The notes under the pieces are model-generated. The model was not told the origin of the DNA and ran no database searches. It saw only the letters and a program-made list of their open reading frames with translations. Shown here piece by piece: positions 1 through 8,883 of a stretch of DNA of 61,673 nucleotides (the stretch's first letter is position 1; each line of letters starts with the position of its first letter). The position numbers were made by a program, and so were the translations under genes. Source of the DNA: Acidobacteriota bacterium (lineage in GTDB: Bacteria; Acidobacteriota; Terriglobia; Terriglobales; Acidobacteriaceae); NCBI GenBank assembly GCA_021803035.1, contig JAJZME010000053.1, positions 1-61,673 on the forward strand. The letters run 5' to 3'.

Positions 1-540
1 GCTGACTTGCCGGCTGGCTCATGCGGCCGCGGCAGATTTGCGACTTATGCGATATGAAAGGCAGCTATTAGCTGCTGGTTGCTGGTTGGCTGCACTTCTG
101 CGATCTGATCCGATGCCCGACTTGCGCGGCAGGCGGGTAAAGCGGGCGAGGAAGAATCGTCGTACCGCAATGTGAGAAGTGCGGTCATCCGGATCTGCAT
201 TGTTCGCTGGAAACGAAATTGCCTGCAAAAAATATGTGGAAAGGAAAAATATTTTGAGGGGGGGTGGCTGTTGCGCTTCGGGGGGCGGCGATTTGGGCTC
301 TGCGGAGCGCGCTCCGCGCTATCTGGGTGGCATACGGTCTGGATTGGCTCAGTCATGCTCGTGTTCTCTGCCGGAAAGCGAAGATGGTTCTATTCTGCAC
401 GGCGGAGCTGAAATTATCTGCAACGGTAACCTGATGAATTTGCATGGGTTATGGAGCACGGGGCTTGACGGGCCTGAGTGATCGAGCTTTTGCCGCAGAA
501 AGTAATCGAAGAGAGGCCGCAGCCATGCGGGCCTGGGAGC
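1..540. other. No gene recognised
   Basis: I see no convincing coding region. The open frames here are short, overlap on both strands and have composition typical of chance frames in GC-rich DNA. The stretch holds some short local repeats (gctgctggttgctggttggctg near 70-90, seen as overlapping copies) and a G-rich run near 257-290. It probably is a degraded flank of the transposase remnant that follows. Confidence 0.5.
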
Positions 541-654
541 ATGGCGAAGAGCTACCGGCTCCGTTTCCCTGAACAGGATTTTCTCCTTGCGCCGAGCTTG
601 CGGGAGTGGCTTTCGGAGAGCGGCCGGGCATATATCGTCAGCGAGATGATCGAT
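541..654 (+). pseudogene. N-terminal remnant of a DUF772/IS1182-type transposase
   Basis: The frame opening at 541 reads MAKSYRLRFPEQDFLLAPSL, then REWLSESGRAYIVSEMID. This is the recognisable opening of transposases of the DUF772 (IS1182-like) group, which commonly start MAK-YRP--P-QD-LLPPSLREWLPE-HLAYFVSD. After about 38 residues the similarity stops and no catalytic DDE part is visible, so this is only the first tenth of the gene. It is oriented towards the 3' end of the acyl ligase gene on the other strand. The match is from memory of the family, not from a search. Confidence 0.6.
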
Positions 655-694
655 GGCCGAGAGCCGGTAACCGCTGGGCTGCGGACGACCACGG

Positions 695-2191
695 TCAGGA
701 TGTTTCCGGCGCTCTCAATTTTGCTTTGAGAACCTTGCCGGAGCTGTTCTTGGGCAGTGTTGGCAGCACCACGAACTGCTTGGGGACAAGCTGAGCGGGC
801 GAACGGGCTTTGAGGAAAGCGGTCAAGCGCTCTTCCAAGCCAGAATGTTCTTTAAAGCGGGGTACGATAAACGCCTTGGCAGCTTCGCCCAATATCTGAT
901 CAGGAACTGGAACGACAGCGGCTTCGAGCAACTCGTCGAAGGCCAACAGTTCCTCCTCGATACGGCGGCAACTGACTCGTTCGCCGCCGCACTTGAGAAA
1001 GTCTTTGGCGCGGTCTACGACATAGATGAAGCCATCGCTGTCCACCATGGCGAGGTCCCCGGTGCGAAGCTCCCCGTCTCCGAAAGACGCCGCGGTTTCC
1101 TGAGGCGCGCGCCAGTACCCGCGAGCCACGTTGGCGCCGCGGGCCACAATCTCGCCCACCTCGCCCGGGCGCACATCCTCTCCCGCATCGTTGAGCACGC
1201 GCAGGACGACGCCCGGAATGCCGCGGCCGATGGACCCAATCCTGGCGGGCAGGCACTCCGGCGGGAGATAGGAAAGCCGCGCGGTGGCTTCGGTTTGCCC
1301 GTACATGATGAAGACCTGGGTCGTGGGCAGAGCAGCGCAAAGCTCGTGAATCACAGGGGGCGGCAAGTGGCCTCCGGCCTGCTGCACATACCGCAGGTGA
1401 GGAAAGCTCTTCTGCCGCAGGGTCGAGTTGCGCAAGAGAATCTGAAAATGGCTTGGCACGCCGGCAAAACCGGTGCAGGCGGTGTCGATCATCCTTTGCA
1501 GCACCGTCTCCGTGTATATAAAGCGTGGCTCGACTACCAGAGACCCGCCCACGCGAAGATGTGTGTGGAGCAGCGAGGTGCCGAAACAATAGTGGAACGG
1601 CAGAACGGTCAGGATGCGGTCATCTTCCCTCAGCCGCAAATACTCGATGATGGATTCTGTGTTGGCGATGATATTGCCGTGGGAGACCATTACACCGCGT
1701 GGCTGGCCGGTGGATCCGGAGGTGAACATCAGGGCGGCAAGGTCGTCCGCCCCGACATCGGGAAACGGCGAAGCTGATGGCTGATCTGCTGCCAGGGCAT
1801 CGATCTGAGAATCAGTGACAACACGAACCTCTGTCCGGCCGGGCAGCCGCCGCGCCGCGATGTTCTTTTCGATGAAGATGGCGCGAGCCTCCGTGTTCCG
1901 CAGGACGAACGCCATATCGTTCGAAGTGATGGCGTCCGACAAGGGAACGCAAACGAGGCCTGCCCGCAGGACACCAAGGTAAGCCGAGACCCAAAAGAAG
2001 GAGTTTTCCCCGAGCAGCACTATGCGGTCACCTTTGCGACCGCCCAGGGCAAGGATCGCCCGGCCTACCTGCTCCACCCGCCTTTGCAGATCTCCATAAC
2101 TGTATTGATCATGGATGAAGAGCAGGGCTGCGCGTTCAGGGTCCTTTCCTGCAAGGAGAAACTGAGCGACATTCATCTGGCTGTCCGTCAT
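695..2191 (-). CDS. AMP-forming acyl ligase (ANL superfamily), partner of the adjacent ACP
   Basis: Predicted 498-residue adenylate-forming enzyme that would activate a carboxylic acid as acyl-AMP and load it on a thiol, probably that of the ACP encoded just upstream. The phosphate-binding A3 motif LMFTSGSTGQPRGVMVSHGN lies near residues 154-173. A YGQTEATAR motif follows, then the A7/A8 region LRTGDLAMVDSDGFIYVVDR and a C-terminal NSSGKVLK with the conserved Lys. Length is normal for the family. Its start codon overlaps the ACP stop by four bases (2188-2191), so the two are translationally coupled. It is the last gene of a minus-strand trio. The acid substrate cannot be read from the sequence; acyl-CoA synthetase or D-alanine-ligase-like activity are both possible. 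Confidence 0.85.
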   Translation of the reverse strand: MTDSQMNVAQFLLAGKDPERAALLFIHDQYSYGDLQRRVEQVGRAILALGGRKGDRIVLLGENSFFWVSAYLGVLRAGLVCVPLSDAITSNDMAFVLRNTEARAIFIEKNIAARRLPGRTEVRVVTDSQIDALAADQPSASPFPDVGADDLAALMFTSGSTGQPRGVMVSHGNIIANTESIIEYLRLREDDRILTVLPFHYCFGTSLLHTHLRVGGSLVVEPRFIYTETVLQRMIDTACTGFAGVPSHFQILLRNSTLRQKSFPHLRYVQQAGGHLPPPVIHELCAALPTTQVFIMYGQTEATARLSYLPPECLPARIGSIGRGIPGVVLRVLNDAGEDVRPGEVGEIVARGANVARGYWRAPQETAASFGDGELRTGDLAMVDSDGFIYVVDRAKDFLKCGGERVSCRRIEEELLAFDELLEAAVVPVPDQILGEAAKAFIVPRFKEHSGLEERLTAFLKARSPAQLVPKQFVVLPTLPKNSSGKVLKAKLRAPETS

Positions 2192-2481
2192 ACCAGTACC
2201 TGGCGGCCGGCGCTCGGCTCCATCGCCGCTCGTCCGTCGAGCTTCCGCACAACGTATGCTGTGAGGTTCTCGAACGTGTCGAGATTCTCGGGGGTAAGTT
2301 CCCTGTCTTCGACTATGATGCCGAAGGTCTCTTCCAGAAACGCAACCAACTCCAGCACCCCCGTCGAATCGATTAACCCATTTGCGAGAAAGGAATCGGA
2401 ATCACCAAGGACAAATTCCTGACGGAAAAGGAAGTTTTGATAAATGAAAGCTCGTAACTGCTCAAGGATTTCTCTGTTCAT
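2188..2481 (-). CDS. Acyl carrier protein
   Basis: Small acidic helical protein of 97 residues with the phosphopantetheine attachment motif LIDSTGVLELV, in which Ser39 is the expected attachment site. The preceding DSDSFLANG and following FLEETFGI fit the ACP/PCP fold. It lies between an SGNH-like protein (37 bp upstream) and an AMP-forming ligase (4-bp overlap downstream), so it is presumably charged by that ligase instead of by fatty acid synthase. The C-terminal 15 residues extend beyond the usual ACP length of about 80. It is a dedicated, pathway-specific carrier and not the housekeeping AcpP, judged by context and the DST motif in place of DSL. Confidence 0.85.
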   Translation of the reverse strand: MNREILEQLRAFIYQNFLFRQEFVLGDSDSFLANGLIDSTGVLELVAFLEETFGIIVEDRELTPENLDTFENLTAYVVRKLDGRAAMEPSAGRQVLV

Positions 2482-2518
2482 TTGTTATTCCCCTCTTTCA
2501 TGCAGTTCGTAGACTGCC

Positions 2519-3265
2519 TTACAACTTTGCCAGCGCCATAAGCAAGTGCGCGGCAGCAATGCGCCGCCCAGCGCCGTTCAGATGTCCGCCATCGGTCGTG
2601 AATTCGGGAGCAAGCGTAAAAATTCGCTGGCCGCTGCCGATCAGCTCCGATCGCAGTCCATCGCAACGCGTCGATTCGACTCCCGCGAGATCGAAAACCG
2701 GATCCGAATTGTTATAAGCTTGCGTGAGCAACCGGTTGTACTCATTGCGCTTGCGGTTCAGGTCTCTCGCGGTTGCCCGGCCCAAAGCGCTCTTGACCCA
2801 GCCCTTTGCGGCCGGCTCCGCAGTGGTAAGCGGAATGGTGATGTGCACGACCCGGAGCAACGGGTATTTCGACTTGAGAGCGTTCATTTCGCGGCGGTAG
2901 ATGTCAAACATGCGCGCGATATCGGTGGAGGGGCCAACGTCTGCGTAGCAGTACTTGTACATGGCGATCCCACCTTCGCGGCCCAGTCCCTTGTCGACTA
3001 TGGTTCTGAACGCTTCGGCCTTTGAATGCGGATCGCCGTTGCGGCCGATATGGGATTCAACGAAGGCTGGCTCGGTAAGAAGTTGTGGGGCGGCCGACTC
3101 CACAATGCGAAGCTTCAATCGCGGATCAGAGGCCATGAGATCGCGGAGACCGCGCACGATATCATCGCCAACAGATTGATGGCCGAAGAAGATCCTCTGG
3201 GTTGCCAGGTGGGACAGATCCGACGCCGTCAGAGCGGCGAGGCTTGCACTTTCGACTGACTTCAC
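2519..3265 (-). CDS. SGNH/GDSL-hydrolase-like protein
   Basis: Predicted 248-residue protein. It has an N-terminal block QRIFFGHQSVGDDIVRGL containing Ser31 and a C-terminal block TTDGGHLNGAGRR with Asp225 and His228. These resemble blocks I and V of SGNH-fold esterases/acyltransferases, and FFGHQSVG is a recurring opening in proteins from exopolysaccharide loci. No signal peptide is obvious. It is the first gene of a minus-strand operon with the ACP and ligase and is preceded by a good promoter. In such settings SGNH proteins usually move or remove an acyl group on a polysaccharide, but that role is inference. Catalytic residues are assigned by pattern only. Confidence 0.65.
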   Translation of the reverse strand: MKSVESASLAALTASDLSHLATQRIFFGHQSVGDDIVRGLRDLMASDPRLKLRIVESAAPQLLTEPAFVESHIGRNGDPHSKAEAFRTIVDKGLGREGGIAMYKYCYADVGPSTDIARMFDIYRREMNALKSKYPLLRVVHITIPLTTAEPAAKGWVKSALGRATARDLNRKRNEYNRLLTQAYNNSDPVFDLAGVESTRCDGLRSELIGSGQRIFTLAPEFTTDGGHLNGAGRRIAAAHLLMALAKL

Positions 3266-3335
3266 GGCCCTACCTCCGCAATGTCAAATACAGAAGATAA
3301 CCACTCTATAGTGCCATCAGACGAAAAGTTACACC

Positions 3336-3363
3336 ATTATAACTTGCGGCCATGCCGAGTCAA
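3336..3363 (-). promoter_or_regulatory. Sigma70-type promoter of the SGNH-ACP-ligase operon
   Basis: On the minus strand a -35 box TTGACT (3358-3363) and a perfect -10 box TATAAT (3336-3341) are separated by 16 bp. Transcription would begin near 3329, giving a leader of about 64 nt before the start codon at 3265. It sits in a locally AT-rich island within otherwise GC-rich DNA, which supports the call. Confidence 0.65.
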
Positions 3364-3764
3364 ACGAGTAACTTGCACCTCCTGTTAGAGTAATTGACCT
3401 TAGTTACTAAGAATCTATTACGAGATAGAACTTATAAGGTGGTAATGTGGCACGGTGTTGCGAACGCCGGCCATCAAACTCCACGCTGTCCGGCCAGACA
3501 TTGCCGGCAAAAGGAGTTGCATGGTTGGCGGCCAGCGGGAACTGATGTGAGCGGGATCACAGTGGGCCCCACTGGCCGGCGAGAAATGCTCAGGCATGTG
3601 TTGCGGCGCCTTGCCGGTGGGGAGAGGCCCTGATATGGACGTTGCCCAACTCTGCTCGAAGTAACTGACTTATAGGGCTATTCTTTCGAGTGCTTCAGCT
3701 TTGTCTGGTCCAGCCCCGTCGAACCGCCTGGAGCGCAGAGTGAGTAGCAGCAAATGGAGGACCC
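3364..3764. other. Divergent intergenic region
   Basis: Between the promoter at 3336-3363 and the methyltransferase-like gene I find no supported gene. The AT-rich part (3364-3450) may hold further promoter elements. The rest (3450-3760) is GC-rich with only short overlapping frames. Confidence 0.4.
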
Positions 3765-4346
3765 ATGGCAAACGCACATTCCGAAAGAATCCCGGCGGCA
3801 TCGCAGGAACATCACTGGCCAACTGCGGTCGCGGCTCTCTTGGCAGGCGGCGCCTTCTTCTCACTCTGGTTCTGGCTGCTTCCGCGGTGGCTGGGTTTCC
3901 ATGCGGAGGCCGCAGGTGCGGCACAGTGGCGGTGGATTGCGGCGCTTCCATCGGTTTTGGGATTCGCGGTTGCTTTGCGCTGCGTGTGGGATTTTGGATG
4001 GACCGGACGCGGAACGCCGGCTCCGGTTGCTCCGCCGAAGCGGCTGGTGGTTGTGGGCGCGTACCGCTACGTGCGCAATCCCATGTACCTGGGCTTTGCG
4101 ACAGGCTGGATCGGATTGTGGGTTGTATTCGGACAGGCCAACTTATTCGCAATCGGAGCCGTGATTGCCGTCGCTGTGGGAGTACACATCTTTGTTGTGG
4201 CGTATGAGGAGCCGACGCTAAGCCGGAAGTTCGGCGCGGATTACGAACTCTATTGCCGGAACGTGAATCGATGGCGGCCGCGCCTGCGAGGATGGGATTG
4301 CGCGGGACTGGGGACAAGAACGGCCGCAATGAGCCGCCATCCGTAA
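3765..4346 (+). CDS. Isoprenylcysteine carboxyl methyltransferase-like membrane protein
   Basis: Predicted 193-residue integral membrane protein with about four hydrophobic segments (near residues 20-45, 57-75, 108-125 and 128-148). The C-terminal half carries the ICMT/PEMT-type signature GAYRYVRNPMYLGF, followed by YEEPTLSRKFGADYELYCRNVNRWRPR, which forms the SAM-binding region in this family. Bacterial members methylate small lipidic or protein substrates, and the substrate here is unknown. The ATG at 3765 follows a weak ribosome-binding stretch. It is 267 bp upstream of the TetR gene and separated from it by that gene's own promoter/operator region, so it is probably an independent unit. 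Confidence 0.75.
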   Translation: MANAHSERIPAASQEHHWPTAVAALLAGGAFFSLWFWLLPRWLGFHAEAAGAAQWRWIAALPSVLGFAVALRCVWDFGWTGRGTPAPVAPPKRLVVVGAYRYVRNPMYLGFATGWIGLWVVFGQANLFAIGAVIAVAVGVHIFVVAYEEPTLSRKFGADYELYCRNVNRWRPRLRGWDCAGLGTRTAAMSRHP

Positions 4347-4544
4347 CGGGATTCCTGTCTGGGAGCGAGTTTGTGATGGCGGGGAGTGAATCGCCAGCGT
4401 GCGCGGGATCGGCCTCTTCGGCAGAGGCGAAAGATGGACGAAGGTTGTGTAACTTCGCGGGAGACAGCTTCAGCGCCGCCCTGAAAGCGGCATGGCGCGG
4501 CGGCGGCCAGACCGGATCGGGGTGCGGGCCCGGAAAAAATCTCC

Positions 4545-4606
4545 TTGACATTGGCGTTTCCATAATGCTAAAAAACACGATCGTTCATTTTTTGAACAAG
4601 CGTTCA
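4545..4606 (+). promoter_or_regulatory. Promoter and candidate TetR operator
   Basis: A perfect -35 hexamer TTGACA lies at 4545-4550, with an AT-rich -10 region near 4567-4574. Just downstream are three alternating half sites: GTTCA (4583-4587), TGAAC (4593-4597) and GTTCA (4602-4606). They form two overlapping inverted repeats with 5-bp and 4-bp spacers. The last half site ends 7 bp before the start codon of the TetR gene, a position suited to autorepression. The assignment of this site to that regulator is inference. Confidence 0.5.
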
Positions 4607-4613
4607 TTCGGTT

Positions 4614-5366
4614 ATGCCCAAGCTCGGCAAGCACCGCGTCGACCAGAATCGCCGCCAGATAGAGGAGGCTGCCTTCAGCCTGTTCACGCGGCAGGGTTTT
4701 CACGGGACGAACATTCGCGACATTGCCGAGCTGGCGCAGATGTCAACGGGGGCGATTTACACCTACTTCCCCACCAAGGACGCGCTTTACGAGAGCGTCG
4801 TACACAGTTACCAGAAGAGCGTGGTCTCGAGCTATCAGAAGCGCATCCGTTCCTGGCTGGCGCGGGAGTTCCAGAGCGCCGCGGAGCCGTTTTCGCGGCA
4901 CAACCTGGAGGGCCTGGCGCGGGAGATCCGCTCCTTTGTCTACGATCACGCCGATTATTGGAAGCTGATGTACATCGACGTGGTCGAGTTCAACAACCAG
5001 CACTTCGCGCACAGTTTTCACAACGTGCCGGAGCAGTTCAACTGGCCACTCGACGGGCAGTTGAAAAAGGTGGCGGCCAATCCCTCGTGGTGCGGCATTG
5101 ACCCCGGCTTCGTATTGGCGACCATTTACATGCAGATCCTCACCTATTTCCTGGTGGAACGGCTGTTTGGCGGCGAGCAGCACCTTGGGGTCGCGGAAGA
5201 CACGGCGATCCGCAGGATGATCGACATGGCGCTGAACGGCATATGGAGGATCGATGGGGCAGGTCCGCGGCCCGCGGCCGGTCGCCAGGGGTCTCCGGGG
5301 CGGAGCAGGAAAAAATCAGACAATCTGGCCGTCAAGGTCCGGACAGGCAAAAAGATATCGCGTTAG
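4614..5366 (+). CDS. TetR/AcrR-family transcriptional regulator
   Basis: Predicted 250-residue regulator. The N-terminal HTH covers about residues 31-53 (GTNIRDIAELAQMSTGAIYT then YFPTKDALYE), a clean TetR signature. The variable C-terminal ligand domain includes an aromatic, charged segment around residues 100-150. There is no strong Shine-Dalgarno sequence before the ATG at 4614, but the domain boundary supports this start. It lies 32 bp upstream of a TonB-dependent receptor and a set of lipid-type enzymes, so an acyl-CoA or similar lipid ligand is plausible. The C-terminal 35 residues are basic and look like an extension beyond the usual fold. Confidence 0.9.
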   Translation: MPKLGKHRVDQNRRQIEEAAFSLFTRQGFHGTNIRDIAELAQMSTGAIYTYFPTKDALYESVVHSYQKSVVSSYQKRIRSWLAREFQSAAEPFSRHNLEGLAREIRSFVYDHADYWKLMYIDVVEFNNQHFAHSFHNVPEQFNWPLDGQLKKVAANPSWCGIDPGFVLATIYMQILTYFLVERLFGGEQHLGVAEDTAIRRMIDMALNGIWRIDGAGPRPAAGRQGSPGRSRKKSDNLAVKVRTGKKISR

Positions 5367-5398
5367 CCCAGGCAACAGGAAAGATCGAGAGGTGCGAT

Positions 5399-8300
5399 AT
5401 GAGGATCCAACTCACAGCCATGCTGTTGGGCGCCATGCTTGCGTCCGCAGCCTATTTGGGGGCCCAGACAGCAACAACAGGACAGATTACGGGAACGATT
5501 CACGACCCTTCCGGCGCGGTGATTGCGGGGGCCAAGGTGGTGCTGACATCACCCACGGGACAGACGCGGGCAACGGAATCGAGCGGCGAGGGATATTACC
5601 GGTTTTCCGGCGTGGAGCCGGGCGAGTACTCGCTGGAGGTGACGGCGGCGGGGTTTGCGACGTACACGGCGACGGGGATCACGGTAGGCGTGACGCAGAC
5701 GGCGGACGTTTCGCCGCAAATGCAGGTGGGGGCAGCCACAACCAACGTGCAGGTCACCGAGCGGGCGCCGCTGGTGCAGACCGAAAATCCCACCATAGGC
5801 CGCGTGGTGGAGGAGCAGGAAGTTCACGAGCTGCCGCTGCCCACGCGCAATTACCAGCAACTGCTGGGTCTGCAGCCGGGAACCACCATTCCGCTGACCA
5901 ACAACATCGCGCTGGGCCGCGGCGATGTGGACATCAACGTGAACGGCCAGCAGGCGACGAGCAATAACGTGCTTATCGACGGCATTCAGGTGAACTCGAT
6001 CGGAACGAATTCGACGCCGAACATTCCCGTGCCTTCGATCGACGCGGTCAAGGAGTTCATTGTGCAGACCTCGCTCTACGACGCCACGCAAGGGCGAAAC
6101 CTGGGCGGGAATGTGGCGCTGGTCACGAAATCGGGGGGCAGCCAGTTTCACGGGAGTGTGTTTGAGTACTTCCGCAATGACGCGCTGAACGCAAACGACT
6201 ACTTTCTGAAGCAGCAGGGGCAGCCGCGGCCGGCGCTGAAGAAGAACCAGTACGGCGCCACGCTGGGCGGGCCGCTGGTGAAGGAAAAGACGTTCTTTTT
6301 CCTGTCGTACCAGGGACAGCGCGAGGTGAACGGCGCCGATCCGTTTTCGAGCCTGTCATACCTGAACGTTCCCAGCGGGCTGACCAACGACCGCTCGACG
6401 GCGACGCTGGTGAATTATGCGAACTCGCTGGGCCTGGGGGGATACTACGCGGCGCCGGGCAATTATCCGTGGCCGCTCATCTATCGCTGGCCGACGCCGA
6501 TTGATCCGACGGCGCTGGCGTTGTTGCAGGCCAAGCTGCCCAACGGGCACTATGCGATTCCAAGCGCGGCGGCGGGAAGGCCCTGCTCGACGGCGGCGTC
6601 TGCACTGTTCTCCTACAGCGGAGCGCCCGCAACGTTCTGCACGGTGCCGACGACGATCAGCACCCGGTCCACCTTTGACGAGAATCAGTTTGACGTGAAT
6701 CTGGACCAGAACATCGGCTCCGGGGATCACTTCAGCGGCAAGTTCTTCTCGTCAAACTCGCCGGAATATCAGGGAATCTTCAGCTTTCTGGGCGCGAATG
6801 CGAACGAGGCTCCGGGCTACGGTGCGCCGCTGAACTTCCGCTACCGGCTGCTGTCCCTGGATGAGACCCACGTATTCAGCCCGTCGCTGCTGAATGACAT
6901 GCGCATCGGCTTCAGCCGGATTCACGGAGTTTCGTATCCCACGGAGCCTTTTACCAACGCGCAGATGGGCATCTACAACTCGCTGGCGAGCAGATACAGC
7001 GGGTTGGCGACGATTGGGCTGACGGGCGACTTTACCGTGGGTCCGGCGCCGCTCTCCGACCAGAAGAGCGTGACGGAAACCTTCATGTACACGGAGATGG
7101 TGACTTGGAACAAGGGCAGAAACAGCATGCGCTTCGGGTTTGACGTGCTGCGCCACCACGTGGACTTCTACTTTCACGCTTTCACGCGGGGCGAGGAGAT
7201 CGTGAACAACTTTGGGTCGTTTCTGCTGGGCGGCAACGATGCGAACGCGGCACTGGGCGGCCTGCCCGGCAATATCACCGGGCTGCTGGGCGACGGGGTC
7301 CCAGATCGCGGCATCCGCATGTGGGACAGCGACTTCTTTTTCCAGGACGACTTCCGGCTTACGCCGCGGCTGATGCTGAACGCCGGGCTGCGCCTGAACC
7401 GGTTTGGCGGACCGAGCGACATCCACAACCGGATGGTGAACTTCCTGCCTGGTGTCTTTGCGGCCAACAATCCTTCGGGATGTACGACGGCGACCGCATC
7501 GTGCACGGGAACGAACGCGGGATTCGTACTCGGCGGCAATCCTCTTTATAACAACCAACTTGCCCTTGATCCGCGCGTTGGTTTTGCCTGGCAGCCGCCG
7601 GCGCGCTGGAACCTGACGGTGCGGGGCGGATTTGGCGTGTATCACGACCGGGTTTCGTCGCGCATCGCCAACCTGCAGATCTTCAACTATCCGTATGACA
7701 TCGTGGGGGCGGGCTTCGGCAACCTGGAAACGCCGTTCCCGAACTTCACGGGCGTAACCTTCCCGATGCAGGCGACCGTACCCGCGGCGCTGCCGCTCTA
7801 CTACTACAACACGCCGCTGGCGGTTTCGACGCCGATCAGCGGCTACTACGTGAACCCGAAGTTTGCGTCGCCGTATGCGTATCAGTACAGCCTGAGCACG
7901 CAGGTTGAGCCGTGGCGCAGCTGGCTTGTGCAAGTGGCATACGTGGGCGTGAAGGGCGTGAAGCTGCTCAATGTGCTGACACTGAATCAGTATCCGGGAG
8001 TGGCGCCATTCGGCGCGGCCTTCTCCACGAACAAAGCGTTTAACGGCCTGGAGTACGTGAATAACAGCGCCAACAGCGAATACAACTCGCTGCAAGCGAG
8101 CCTGACCAAGCGAATGGATCAGCATCTGCAGATGGTGGCGTCCTACACGTTCGGCAAGTCGATCGACAACTACTCGGGAGCGCCGGAGAACGAGCTGGCG
8201 GCGCTGCCGGGAAACCAGAACGATCCGGCAAGCCAGCGAGGGCTTTCCGATTACGACCGCAAGCACCGGCTGGTGCTGAGCGGTCTGCTGGACGAGGGCG

Positions 8301-8779
8301 CGCCATTCAAAGGCGGATCGAGACTGGCGGCCACGGTGGCCAACAACTGGCAGATGGCGAGCATTATGACTTTCCAGTCGGGGACGCCGTACTCCGTGAA
8401 TTGCATCATTGGCTCGTCCATCAACAGCCGCGCGGATTACGTCACCGGGACGGTGGCGCCGAAGCCCGCCGGGACCGAATTCAACCCCAATGCCTACCAG
8501 TGCGATGCGGGGGTGTACTTTCCGCCTTACGGCAATACGCCGCGCAATTTCCTGCGCGGGCCGGGACAAAAGAACGTGGACCTGAGCATCATCCGGAACT
8601 TCCCGATCAAGGAGAACAGCGGCGTGCAGTTCCGGGCGGAGCTGTTCAACGTGGGCAACTGGGAGAACTTCAACAATCCCAACAACAACATTGCGGTGCC
8701 CAGCACGGCGGGCACGACGCCGGCCCTCTCCGCTTCGGGACCGCGCGTCGTTCAGTTCGTGCTGAAATACCACTTCTGA
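5399..8779 (+). CDS. Oar-like TonB-dependent receptor with carboxypeptidase-regulatory-like domain
   Basis: Predicted outer-membrane receptor of 1126 residues. The ATG at 5399 is chosen because it follows GAGAGG and opens a clean signal peptide (MRIQLTAMLLGAMLASAAYL, cleavage near GAQT). Residues about 25-110 form the CarboxypepD_reg-like beta-sandwich (TGTIHDPSGAVIAGAKVVLT). A plug-like region follows to about 240, including LPTRNYQQLLGLQPGTT and NGQQATSNNVLIDG, and then a long beta barrel ending in VLKYHF with a C-terminal Phe. It has no TonB-box I can place. The gene starts 32 bp after the TetR gene and precedes the lipid cluster by 104 bp, so it is probably the uptake component for that cluster's substrate. 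Confidence 0.9.
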   Translation: MRIQLTAMLLGAMLASAAYLGAQTATTGQITGTIHDPSGAVIAGAKVVLTSPTGQTRATESSGEGYYRFSGVEPGEYSLEVTAAGFATYTATGITVGVTQTADVSPQMQVGAATTNVQVTERAPLVQTENPTIGRVVEEQEVHELPLPTRNYQQLLGLQPGTTIPLTNNIALGRGDVDINVNGQQATSNNVLIDGIQVNSIGTNSTPNIPVPSIDAVKEFIVQTSLYDATQGRNLGGNVALVTKSGGSQFHGSVFEYFRNDALNANDYFLKQQGQPRPALKKNQYGATLGGPLVKEKTFFFLSYQGQREVNGADPFSSLSYLNVPSGLTNDRSTATLVNYANSLGLGGYYAAPGNYPWPLIYRWPTPIDPTALALLQAKLPNGHYAIPSAAAGRPCSTAASALFSYSGAPATFCTVPTTISTRSTFDENQFDVNLDQNIGSGDHFSGKFFSSNSPEYQGIFSFLGANANEAPGYGAPLNFRYRLLSLDETHVFSPSLLNDMRIGFSRIHGVSYPTEPFTNAQMGIYNSLASRYSGLATIGLTGDFTVGPAPLSDQKSVTETFMYTEMVTWNKGRNSMRFGFDVLRHHVDFYFHAFTRGEEIVNNFGSFLLGGNDANAALGGLPGNITGLLGDGVPDRGIRMWDSDFFFQDDFRLTPRLMLNAGLRLNRFGGPSDIHNRMVNFLPGVFAANNPSGCTTATASCTGTNAGFVLGGNPLYNNQLALDPRVGFAWQPPARWNLTVRGGFGVYHDRVSSRIANLQIFNYPYDIVGAGFGNLETPFPNFTGVTFPMQATVPAALPLYYYNTPLAVSTPISGYYVNPKFASPYAYQYSLSTQVEPWRSWLVQVAYVGVKGVKLLNVLTLNQYPGVAPFGAAFSTNKAFNGLEYVNNSANSEYNSLQASLTKRMDQHLQMVASYTFGKSIDNYSGAPENELAALPGNQNDPASQRGLSDYDRKHRLVLSGLLDEGAPFKGGSRLAATVANNWQMASIMTFQSGTPYSVNCIIGSSINSRADYVTGTVAPKPAGTEFNPNAYQCDAGVYFPPYGNTPRNFLRGPGQKNVDLSIIRNFPIKENSGVQFRAELFNVGNWENFNNPNNNIAVPSTAGTTPALSASGPRVVQFVLKYHF

Positions 8780-8883
8780 CCATGCGGCGGGTGTCCCAGG
8801 CTGTCCGCGGCGCTTGCGGGCAGTGTGGGACATCACGAGGAATACGCGGCATTCAGGACCAAGACGAGCGGCAAGGAGAACGT

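Noticed and set aside
845..1777. 310-codon plus-strand frame opposite the acyl ligase gene
   Set aside because: It is the mirror of a well-supported ANL ligase, has no family motifs, and its composition is that of an antisense frame in GC-rich coding DNA.
6752..8836. 694-codon minus-strand frame opposite the first receptor
   Set aside because: Very rich in Arg and His with no domain signature, and fully antisense to a clear TonB-dependent receptor.
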